Assembly: GCA_944382045.1 (NCBI GenBank)
Contig: CALWMT010000204.1
Location: forward strand, 1 to 5,066
DNA from: an uncultured Enterocloster sp.
GTDB lineage: Bacteria; Bacillota; Clostridia; Lachnospirales; Lachnospiraceae
Direction of reading: 5' to 3'
Length of the DNA stretch: 5,066 nt
Shown: positions 1 to 5,066 of the stretch, piece by piece
Layout of the letters: each line of letters begins with the position of its first letter
Position numbering within the stretch: position 1 is the first letter of the stretch
Made by a program: the position numbers and the translations under genes
The notes under the pieces: generated by a model
Told to the model about the DNA's origin: nothing
Databases searched by the model: none
What the model saw: only the letters and a program-made list of their open reading frames with translations

Positions 1-841
1 GCGGGCTAGTCATTTTTAAGAAATGCTCCAGACATGGCTCCACGCCGAAGTTGGTCAGGGCGGAGCCGAAGAACACAGGGGACAGATCTCCCCGGCTCAC
101 CCGATCCATGTCCAGCTCGTCGCTGGCCCCGTCCAGAAGCTCGATATCATCCCGCAGCTGGGCGTGGTAATCCGGGCCGATCACTGCGTCCAGATCCTCT
201 GAGTCGATGGAAAATTCCCGGCTGGCCACCTCCTTGGCGCCGCCCATGGCAGCGGTGAAGGTGGTAATTTTCTTCGTAAACCGGTCATAAACGCCCTTAA
301 AGCTCTTTCCGCAGCCAATGGGCCAGTTCACCGGGCAGGTGCGGATGCCCAGCACCTCCTCGATCTCGTCCACCAGCTCGTATGGGTCCCTGGCCTCCCG
401 GTCGAATTTGTTGATAAAGGTAAATATCGGTATATGGCGCATGACGCAGACCTTAAACAGCTTGATGGTCTGGGCCTCCACGCCCTTTGACCCGTCGATG
501 ACCATGACCGCGGAGTCCGCAGCCATCAGGGTCCGGTAGGTATCCTCAGAGAAGTCCTGGTGTCCCGGCGTGTCCAGGATATTGATGCAGAACCCCTCGT
601 AGTTAAACTGCATGGCGGAGGAGGTGACGGAAATTCCCCTCTCCTTCTCTATGTCCATCCAGTCGGACACCGCGTGCTTGGCGGCCTTGCGGCCCTTCAC
701 GGTTCCCGCCAGGTTGATGGCTCCTCCGTAGAGGAGGAACTTCTCCGTCAGTGTCGTCTTGCCCGCGTCCGGGTGGGATATAATGGCAAAGGTCCTCCGC
801 CTCTTAATTTCTTCTTCCAGCTTTGTATCTGTCTGTGGCAA
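1..841 (-). CDS. prfC: Peptide chain release factor 3 (RF3), N-terminal part; runs off the left edge
   Basis: RF3 is a cytoplasmic translational GTPase that helps remove RF1 or RF2 from the ribosome after peptide release. The 280 visible residues cover the GTPase domain and the start of domain II; about 250 C-terminal residues of the usual ~530 lie outside the window. The P-loop SHPDAGKTT is at residues 22-30, the switch II motif DTPGH at 90-94, and the guanine-specificity motif NKFD at 144-147. Other RF3 hallmarks are RRRTFAIISHPDAGKTT near the N-terminus, DFSEDTYRTL at 96-105, PIGCGKSFKGVY, and SPVFFGSALTNFGV near the edge. The start is TTG at 841-839. The frame is closed by TAA at 874-872, there is no in-frame ATG or GTG between that stop and the P-loop, and GGAGG lies 10 bases upstream of the TTG. 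The gene follows coaBC on the same strand but seems to have its own promoter. The frame is intact as far as seen. Identification is very secure. Confidence 0.97.
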   Translation of the reverse strand, partial: MPQTDTKLEEEIKRRRTFAIISHPDAGKTTLTEKFLLYGGAINLAGTVKGRKAAKHAVSDWMDIEKERGISVTSSAMQFNYEGFCINILDTPGHQDFSEDTYRTLMAADSAVMVIDGSKGVEAQTIKLFKVCVMRHIPIFTFINKFDREARDPYELVDEIEEVLGIRTCPVNWPIGCGKSFKGVYDRFTKKITTFTAAMGGAKEVASREFSIDSEDLDAVIGPDYHAQLRDDIELLDGASDELDMDRVSRGDLSPVFFGSALTNFGVEPCLEHFLKMTSP

Positions 842-851
842 CTTGCTTCTT

Positions 852-856
852 CCTCC
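852..856 (-). promoter_or_regulatory. Ribosome binding site that fixes the prfC TTG start
   Basis: Read on the minus strand the sequence is GGAGG followed by ten bases and then TTG. The purine-rich site is strong although the spacing is on the long side. It supports TTG as the true start, since no other standard start codon is available in this frame before the nucleotide-binding loop. Confidence 0.75.
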
Positions 857-876
857 ATCCTTCTTAAACTTTTACC

Positions 877-905
877 ATTGTAAATTGATTGCGTGGCAAA
901 GTCAA
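877..905 (-). promoter_or_regulatory. Sigma-A-type promoter for prfC
   Basis: On the minus strand TTGACT (905-900) and TACAAT (882-877) are separated by exactly 17 bases. Each hexamer differs from the vegetative consensus (TTGACA, TATAAT) at one position. Transcription would start near base 870, giving a leader of roughly 30 bases before the TTG start. It sits in a short AT-rich stretch directly after the GC-rich repeat, which makes chance matching less likely. It implies prfC can be expressed independently of coaBC, though readthrough from coaBC is not excluded because no clear terminator is seen between them. Confidence 0.75.
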
Positions 906-973
906 GGACTATGCGTTCGAACTGGGGGCCCAAACTGCGGGCCGTGCGCCTGGGCTGGCCGTCTGTCCGCGCG

Positions 974-1076
974 CCTGAGAACCGCCGCCTGTGCGTCTGG
1001 ACCGTCCTCCTGTGCGCCCGGGGCGCCGCCTGTGCGTCTGGGCCGTCCTCCTGTGCGCCGGGGCGCCGCCTTACGC
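974..1076 (-). repeat. GC-rich tandem repeat of about 41 bases (20/21-base half-units) beginning at the coaBC stop codon
   Basis: Bases 983-1023 and 1024-1063 are the same 41-base sequence apart from one substitution (A at 1001, G at 1042) and one missing C in the second copy. On the minus strand each unit splits into two half-units that both open with GCACAGG. The A halves (21 bases) are at 1056-1036 and 1015-995. The B halves are at 1035-1016 (20 bases) and 994-974 (diverged in its second half). A further B-like half at 1076-1057 contains the last codon and the TAA of coaBC. More degenerate copies may continue to about 930. By hand count bases 1021-1080 are 48/60 G+C. The 41/40 period is not a multiple of three, so this is unlikely to be coding. 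Function is unknown. Confidence 0.85.
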
Positions 1077-2267
1077 CTCCATCCGCTCCCGGATCTCCGT
1101 GAGAATCTGATGGGCCGCCTCCTCCTTGCTCATGAGCGGCAGCTCCCGGTCCCCGTCCGCTGTGATCAGGGTGATCCGGTTGGTGTCCGTGCCGAAACCG
1201 GCCCCCTCTGCCCTGAGGCTGTTGGCTGCGATCATGTCCACATGCTTCTTGGCAAGCTTGGCGCGGGAGTTTTCCAGCAGATGCTCTGTCTCCATGGAAA
1301 AGCCGCAGAGGAACTGTCCCTCCCTCCGGTGCTCTCCCAGCCAGGCAAGGATGTCCTGGGTCCGCTTCAGAGGAATGGACAGGTCCCCCTCCTTCTTCTT
1401 CACCTTCTGATCCGCCCGCTCCACCGGGGTGTAGTCCGCCACCGCCGCGGCCTTGATGATAATGTCCTGGGCCGCGCTGCGCTCCGTCACGGCCTCAAAC
1501 ATATCCTGGGCGCTCACCACCGGCACCGTGTTCACAAAGAGCGGCGGCGCCAGATGCACCGGGCCTGTAACCAGGGTCACGTCCGCTCCCCGGAAGGCTG
1601 CGGCCCTGGCGATGGCATAGCCCATTTTCCCGGAGGAATGGTTGGTGATATAGCGCACCGGATCAATGGCCTCCTGGGTGGGCCCGGCGGTCACGAGGAT
1701 CCGCTTCCCCGCCAGATCCTTTTCCCAGGCTGCCTCCCGCAGAATGTACTCTAAGAGCACCTCGGGCTCCGGCATCTTTCCCGCGCCGGTATCCCCGCAG
1801 GCCAGATATCCTTCCGCCGGCCGGATTACCTCCATGCCGTAGCGCTCCAGGGTCTTTAAATTGTCCTGGAGAATGGGGTTTTCGTACATCCGGGTGTTCA
1901 TGGCCGGAGAAATGATCCTTCTGCAGGTGCAGGCCATAACCGTGGTGGTCAGCATGTCGTCCGCGATGCCGTGGGCGATCTTTCCGATCACATTGGCCGA
2001 AGCCGGGGCAATGAGAAATACGTCCGCAGCCTTGGCCAGGGCCACGTGCTCCACGCTGAATTCAAAATTCCGGTCAAAGGTATCCACCAGGCATTTATTG
2101 CCGGTGAGTGTCTCAAAGGTGATGGGGTTGATGAAATTTACAGCATTTTTGGTCATAAGCACATGGACCTTTGCCCCCTGCTTCACCAGGGCGCTGGCCA
2201 GATAGGCGATCTTGTAGGCGGCAATGCTGCCGGTAATGCCTAATAGTACGGTTTTTCCTTTTAACAT
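1071..2267 (-). CDS. coaBC: Bifunctional phosphopantothenoylcysteine decarboxylase / phosphopantothenate-cysteine ligase
   Basis: A cytoplasmic, usually FMN-containing fusion enzyme catalysing two successive steps of coenzyme A synthesis. The C-terminal CoaB half joins cysteine to 4'-phosphopantothenate, and the N-terminal CoaC half decarboxylates the product to 4'-phosphopantetheine. The product is 398 residues, the usual size. CoaC half (about 1-183): flavin-binding GITGSIAAYK at 10-19, catalytic-type His74 in VEHVAL, PAMNTRMYENP at 121-131 with Asn124, and ACGDTGAGKMPEP at 156-168 with Cys157. CoaB half (about 187-398): LVTAGPTQEAIDPVRYITNH with Asn209, then SSGKMG, KAAAVADYTP at 272-281, the KVKKK lysine cluster at 288-292, and GFGTDTNRITLI near the end. 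The ATG at 2267 starts the typical MLKGK N-terminus and has AGAGGAA (2284-2278) upstream. An upstream in-frame ATG at 2369 would add 34 unrelated residues across the control region and is not used here. It is divergent from coaX, the preceding pathway step. The stop codon lies in a tandem repeat. Confidence 0.97.
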   Translation of the reverse strand: MLKGKTVLLGITGSIAAYKIAYLASALVKQGAKVHVLMTKNAVNFINPITFETLTGNKCLVDTFDRNFEFSVEHVALAKAADVFLIAPASANVIGKIAHGIADDMLTTTVMACTCRRIISPAMNTRMYENPILQDNLKTLERYGMEVIRPAEGYLACGDTGAGKMPEPEVLLEYILREAAWEKDLAGKRILVTAGPTQEAIDPVRYITNHSSGKMGYAIARAAAFRGADVTLVTGPVHLAPPLFVNTVPVVSAQDMFEAVTERSAAQDIIIKAAAVADYTPVERADQKVKKKEGDLSIPLKRTQDILAWLGEHRREGQFLCGFSMETEHLLENSRAKLAKKHVDMIAANSLRAEGAGFGTDTNRITLITADGDRELPLMSKEEAAHQILTEIRERMEA

Positions 2268-2331
2268 ACGCTTTTCTTTCCTCTTGTTCTGTGGTAAAAT
2301 TCCTGTGACAGTTTTTATAAGCAAATATCCG

Positions 2332-2347
2332 GACTGCCTGCGCAGTC
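2332..2347. promoter_or_regulatory. Short inverted repeat in the divergent region
   Basis: GACTGC (2332-2337) and GCAGTC (2342-2347) form a perfect 6-base-pair stem with a 4-base loop, extendable by a G-T pair. It is located centrally between coaBC and coaX, about 50 bases before the coaX start and 65 before the coaBC start. It could be a regulator binding site or simply a chance palindrome; it is too short and lacks a T-run to be a terminator. Confidence 0.35.
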
Positions 2348-2385
2348 TCAAACAGTTACAGTATAGCATAGATTTATCTTCTGGG

Positions 2386-2392
2386 AAAGGAG
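2386..2392 (+). promoter_or_regulatory. coaX ribosome binding site
   Basis: AAAGGAG lies six bases before the ATG at 2399. This near-ideal site and spacing fixes the start of coaX. Confidence 0.85.
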
Positions 2393-2398
2393 CAAGCT

Positions 2399-3163
2399 AT
2401 GATCTTAGCAATTGATATGGGAAATACAAATACCGTCATCGGGGGCATCGACGAGAAGGAGACCCACTTCATCGAGCGCGTCACCACAGACCAGGGAAGG
2501 ACGGCTACGGAGTACGCCGTCACCATCAAGAGCATCCTGGAGATGCACGAGATCTCCCCCAGGGAAATTGAGGGGGCGATTCTCTCCTCCGTGGTTCCCC
2601 CCTTAAATGCGGTCATTCTCTCTGCGGTGAAGAAGGTTCTCGGCATCCGCCCTCTCCTGGTGGGTCCGGGAATCAAGACCGGCATCAATATTCTTATGGA
2701 CAATCCCAAGACTGTGGGAAGCGATATGATCGTGGACGCGGTAGCCGCCACCCATGAGCATCCTCTGCCCCTGGTGATCATCGACATGGGCACTGCCACC
2801 ACCATGAGCGTGGTGGATCAGAAGGGAAATTATGTGGGGGGCGTGATCCTGCCGGGCCTCAAGGTCTCCCTCGACTCCTTGAGCGGCAAGACTGCCCAGC
2901 TGCCCTACATCAGCCTGGAGCTTCCCGACAAGGTCATCGGAAAGAACACCATTGACTGCATGCGGGCGGGCATTATTTTCAGCAACGTGGATATGATCGA
3001 CGGCATCTTAGACCGCATGGAGCGGGAGCTGGGCGAGCCGGCCACAGCGGTGGCAACCGGCGGCCTGGCACGGTTCATCACGCCGCTGTGCCGGCACAAG
3101 ATCCACTACGACGACGCGCTGCTCTTAAAGGGGCTTTTGATTTTGTATCGGAAGAATGCGTAA
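2399..3163 (+). CDS. coaX: Type III pantothenate kinase
   Basis: Catalyses ATP-dependent phosphorylation of pantothenate to 4'-phosphopantothenate, the first step of coenzyme A synthesis, in the cytoplasm. The enzyme belongs to the ASKHA (acetate/sugar kinase, Hsc70, actin) fold. Type III enzymes are known to be insensitive to CoA feedback and to need a monovalent cation. The 254-residue length fits the family. The N-terminal phosphate loop is ILAIDMGNTNTVIGGID at 2-18. GPGIKTGINI is at 89-98. GSDMIVDAVAA at 107-117 carries the expected catalytic-base Asp109. The second glycine/threonine motif IIDMGTATTMSVVD is at 127-140, followed by GGVILPGL at 147-154, GKNT at 181-184, a late ATGGLA at 219-224, and a C-terminal LLLKGLLILY. 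In the GSDM motif Met110 stands where many homologues such as the Bacillus subtilis enzyme have Arg. The gene is divergent from coaBC, whose product performs the next two steps, and is followed by a strong hairpin. Confidence 0.97.
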   Translation: MILAIDMGNTNTVIGGIDEKETHFIERVTTDQGRTATEYAVTIKSILEMHEISPREIEGAILSSVVPPLNAVILSAVKKVLGIRPLLVGPGIKTGINILMDNPKTVGSDMIVDAVAATHEHPLPLVIIDMGTATTMSVVDQKGNYVGGVILPGLKVSLDSLSGKTAQLPYISLELPDKVIGKNTIDCMRAGIIFSNVDMIDGILDRMERELGEPATAVATGGLARFITPLCRHKIHYDDALLLKGLLILYRKNA

Positions 3164-3187
3164 GCCGCAAAATTTTTTTGTGTGTAA

Positions 3188-3237
3188 AAGAGCAGGGACC
3201 CGGCACAGCTTCTTCGCTGTGCCGAGCCCCTGCTCTT
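3188..3237. terminator. Long hairpin between convergent genes, probable bidirectional terminator
   Basis: Arms 3188-3209 and 3216-3237 pair over 22 positions with only two mismatches around a 6-base loop (TTCTTC). The core GGCACAGC/GCTGTGCC and the outer AAGAGCAGGG/CCCCTGCTCTT are the strongest parts. It starts 24 bases after the coaX stop and 24 bases before the stop of the convergent surface-protein gene, so it can serve both. The T-runs are weak: on the plus strand CTTCTTTAT follows, on the minus strand TTTT overlaps and follows the stem. Stem length and position still make termination the best reading. Confidence 0.88.
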
Positions 3238-3261
3238 CTTTATGCAATTGGAGACTGCATT

Positions 3262-5066
3262 TTATTGGATCCATGCTCCATCTGCTCCTACCTGATAGCC
3301 ATCGGGTGTGGTTTCATCCACATACATGGAGCCATACGGCCTTGAAGCAGAGCCATTGTAGGTCCAGCCGCCTGCTGCCGGGTCAAACTCCCAGGTCACA
3401 GCAGGTGCATCCGGATTAAAGAAATACCATTTTCCATCAATCATCTGCCAGCCAAGAAGCATCTCACCGGTGCTGGGGCTCATATAGTACCACTTGCCGT
3501 CCTGATCATCATAGTGCCAGCCGGTCAGCATGGTTCCCAGCATACCGTCGGAGGTTCTGTGCATCCAGTACCATTTTCCGGTCCTTCTGTCAAGATACCA
3601 TCCGTATTCCATAATACCGTTTTCCGCAAAGCTGAACCATCCCTCATCCGGCTGATCGCCCACTGCGTAGGGGTTCTTTACATACGCCCACTGATCGTAA
3701 AGCATTGTGCCGTTGTTGAGGATGAATTTCCACTGATGCCACTCAGGCGCTGTAACCGGGGTCGCACCCTCAGGCACGTCCTCGCTGATCGGAATCATGA
3801 TGTTATCGGGATCCATATGTACCCAATTTCCGTCAACGCCTGCGGTGTACGTGGAGCCGCTTGCTCCCGGACCTGCTCCCGGTCTGCTGGAGCCGCTGCT
3901 GTCACTTCCGCCGTCGCCGCCGTGACTGTCATGATCCGTATCCGGCGTATCGGTGCCGCTGTCATCAAGCTTCCATATCAGCATGAAGGGGCTGAAGGCG
4001 TCCTTTCCTGTTTCAGTAGAGAATTTGATATAACCACCCTCTACCGCAACAGATACCGAAACTACCGGAGCATCTGCAATAGCCTTTGCGACATCCTCAT
4101 AGTAGTTTTCTCTATGCAGCTCTTTAAAATGCAGAAGAGTAAACTCTGTATTACTGTCCGTTCCTTCCGGAAGCGGCATATAAACTGTCGTCGGCTGATC
4201 GCTAGTAATCCATGCGTTACCATTATTGTAATCTACAAGGTCAAAGTATCTGGTGATACTCTCATAGCCTGCCTCAGCTGCTGCCTCGCTACTCATACCC
4301 AATGCTTCCTGGAAGCCTCTGTCAACCAGAAGCTGCTGTCTGTTATCAGACAAATCCAGAATTTCATCGGAAAGAAGTCTGATGTCAGCGCTATCTCTGT
4401 CAAGCGGACGCTCCGGGTTACCATTGATATGAAGCTGCGCTTCTTCCGGAACCACTGCAGCTGCACGACCTTCCTCTATCTGGAGTTCTGCTTCATTGGA
4501 AGCTACTGGTCTGAGCACATCTTCCGCATTGACATAACGAACAATCAGGGTCGAGGGGTTAATGGTGATGCTGTAAATCACATTTGTTCCATCCTCATAA
4601 GAGGCTTCAATCACAACTGGATAATTGGATGCCAAAACTCTGTGTCCATCTGGACCTACCAACAGTCCATCTGCGCCTTCGCTGCTTCCTGCAACAGCAT
4701 TTACCGCTGCATTCTTCAATACAACTGCCGCATTATATACACCACCCATGTCATCGTTAGGTCTTGCTGCGGCATCTCCATCCTGCCAGTAAACCGCATC
4801 GAAAAGGTCTAATGTTTTAAGCCCCTCATATCTTACTCCGTTGATCGCAATAGCGGTAATTGCATCGTCCTCAACCGCTCTATTGGCCTGCTCATATCTG
4901 AGAGCAAGTACCGGGAAACCATCTTCCTGAACACCACCTGTGTAGATAGAGGTGTCATAGGGCCTCAGTGTTGCAGACTGGAAGTTCTGTTCCGTGTCTA
5001 CGTTGCCATCTCCGTTCAGATCGTCTCCGTATACCGCAATGTATGTTAATGTCTGCGCCTCTGCTT
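3262..5066 (-). CDS. Surface protein with C-terminal cell-wall-binding repeats; N-terminus beyond the right edge
   Basis: Six hundred C-terminal residues are visible and the frame is open to the right edge, so the real start, and any signal peptide, is not seen. Order of parts: a calcium-loop-like DLNGDGNVD at residues 15-23; a region of unknown fold to about 268; a domain at about 269-365 (NGNAWITS, TVYMPLPEGTD, FTLLHF, FSPFMLIWK) that I recognise from Lachnospiraceae adhesin-like proteins; an Asp/Gly/Ser-rich linker at 366-405; then about five aromatic cell-wall-binding repeats (choline-binding-repeat type) at 442-566, for example GWYLDRRTGKWYWM, GWHYDDQDGKWYYM and GWQMIDGKWYFF. The protein ends in TPDGYQVGADGAWIQ. 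The repeats should hold the protein non-covalently to cell-wall polymers; no LPXTG-type sorting signal or C-terminal membrane segment is present. The rest probably acts in adhesion or matrix binding, an inference only. Base composition is more AT-rich than the neighbours outside the linker. Confidence 0.85.
   Translation of the reverse strand, partial: AEAQTLTYIAVYGDDLNGDGNVDTEQNFQSATLRPYDTSIYTGGVQEDGFPVLALRYEQANRAVEDDAITAIAINGVRYEGLKTLDLFDAVYWQDGDAAARPNDDMGGVYNAAVVLKNAAVNAVAGSSEGADGLLVGPDGHRVLASNYPVVIEASYEDGTNVIYSITINPSTLIVRYVNAEDVLRPVASNEAELQIEEGRAAAVVPEEAQLHINGNPERPLDRDSADIRLLSDEILDLSDNRQQLLVDRGFQEALGMSSEAAAEAGYESITRYFDLVDYNNGNAWITSDQPTTVYMPLPEGTDSNTEFTLLHFKELHRENYYEDVAKAIADAPVVSVSVAVEGGYIKFSTETGKDAFSPFMLIWKLDDSGTDTPDTDHDSHGGDGGSDSSGSSRPGAGPGASGSTYTAGVDGNWVHMDPDNIMIPISEDVPEGATPVTAPEWHQWKFILNNGTMLYDQWAYVKNPYAVGDQPDEGWFSFAENGIMEYGWYLDRRTGKWYWMHRTSDGMLGTMLTGWHYDDQDGKWYYMSPSTGEMLLGWQMIDGKWYFFNPDAPAVTWEFDPAAGGWTYNGSASRPYGSMYVDETTPDGYQVGADGAWIQ
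3367..3741 (-). repeat. Aromatic cell-wall-binding repeat block within the surface protein
   Basis: Five imperfect units of about 21-34 residues, in protein order: 3741-3640 (WHQWKFILNNGTML), 3639-3574 (WFSFAENGIMEYGW), 3573-3493 (WYWMHRTSDGMLG...GWHY), 3492-3430 (WYYMSPSTGEMLLGW) and 3429-3367 (WYFFNPDAPAVTW). Each has the W-[YF]-[YFW] then G-x-[ML] then GW pattern of the choline-binding repeat superfamily. The DNA copies are well diverged, so the block is old and not a recent expansion. Confidence 0.8.
4990..5025 (-). other. Calcium-binding-loop-like motif in the surface protein
   Basis: The residues DDLNGDGNVDTE fit the D-x-[DN]-x-D-G-x-x-D pattern of EF-hand, dockerin and related calcium loops (Asp15, Asn17, Asp19, Gly20, Asp23 of the visible part). 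Only one loop is seen, close to the right edge. A true dockerin would need a second loop, which could only lie outside the window. A single calcium loop in a wall-associated repeat domain is equally possible. Confidence 0.5.

Larger units (their letters stand above)
2268..2398. promoter_or_regulatory. Divergent control region between coaBC and coaX
   Basis: This 131-base gap must hold the promoters of both CoA genes. I see no consensus promoter in either direction. Weak candidates for coaBC (minus strand) are TATAAA at 2319-2314 without a good -35 element, and TTGAGA near 2354-2349. For coaX (plus strand) the candidate -10 element is TATAGC at 2362-2367, again without a good -35. ACAGTT occurs twice on the plus strand, near 2308 and 2352, each shortly followed by TATA. 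A small hairpin lies between them. The region certainly is the intergenic control segment by position; the individual promoter elements are guesses. Confidence 0.5.

Noticed and set aside
748..933. Minus-strand 61-codon frame over the prfC start
   Set aside because: It overlaps the start of prfC in another frame, covers the promoter, and has no domain or good ribosome site.
927..943. Small GGCCC/GGGCC hairpin after coaBC as a terminator
   Set aside because: The stem is only five pairs and no T-run follows.
974..1076. Tandem repeat as a CRISPR array
   Set aside because: The copies are contiguous with no unique spacers, and there are no cas genes in the window.
759..1754. Plus-strand open frame of 331 codons spanning prfC, the repeat and coaBC
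   Set aside because: It is antisense to two secure genes, reads through the GC-rich repeat, and its Arg/His/Gly-rich sequence reflects the opposite-strand codons.
2268..2369. In-frame upstream extension of coaBC to an ATG at 2369
   Set aside because: The extra 34 residues are unlike CoaBC, would occupy the divergent promoter region, and the ATG at 2267 gives the standard family N-terminus with a ribosome site.
2268..2398. Riboswitch or RNA thermometer leader in the coaBC-coaX gap
   Set aside because: Only one 6-base-pair stem is visible, and no known aptamer pattern or terminator/antiterminator pair was found.
4747..4749. ATG at 4749 as the start of the surface protein
   Set aside because: The frame continues open to the right edge and encodes sensible protein, including the calcium-loop motif; this Met is internal.
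3514..4812. Long open frame on the plus strand, 432 codons, antisense to the surface protein
   Set aside because: It has no recognisable domain, is rich in Cys, Arg and Ile in a non-protein-like way, and lies fully opposite a frame with clear wall-binding repeats.

Overview
The window suggests a Gram-positive anaerobe of the class Clostridia, most likely Lachnospiraceae. The grounds are a type III pantothenate kinase, a bifunctional CoaBC, strong AGGAGG-type ribosome sites, and a surface protein ending in aromatic cell-wall-binding repeats of a style I associate with gut Lachnospiraceae. The placement is by recognition only; no search was run.

Layout. (1) Bases 1-841, minus strand: the first 280 codons of prfC (release factor 3), cut by the left edge, with a TTG start and its own well-formed promoter. 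(2) Bases 842-1070: a short gap holding that promoter and, directly after the coaBC stop codon, a very GC-rich tandem repeat. (3) Bases 1071-2267, minus strand: complete coaBC. (4) Bases 2268-2398: a 131-base divergent regulatory gap with a small hairpin. (5) Bases 2399-3163, plus strand: complete coaX. (6) Bases 3188-3237: a long hairpin between two convergent genes, probably a two-way terminator. (7) Bases 3262-5066, minus strand: the C-terminal 600 residues of a secreted or surface cell-wall-binding protein, cut by the right edge.

How the genes relate. coaX and coaBC stand back to back and encode three consecutive steps of coenzyme A synthesis: phosphorylation of pantothenate, coupling to cysteine, and decarboxylation to 4'-phosphopantetheine. 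A shared control region of 131 bases lies between them. prfC (translation termination) and the surface protein have no evident functional link to this pair and are set off by their own promoter or by a terminator.

Most of the window is ordinary chromosomal core sequence. I see no mobile element, tRNA, rRNA, CRISPR array, defence system or new multi-gene system. The points most worth a second look are the 41-base tandem repeat with a 20/21-base sub-period that starts at the coaBC stop codon, and the mosaic structure of the surface protein.
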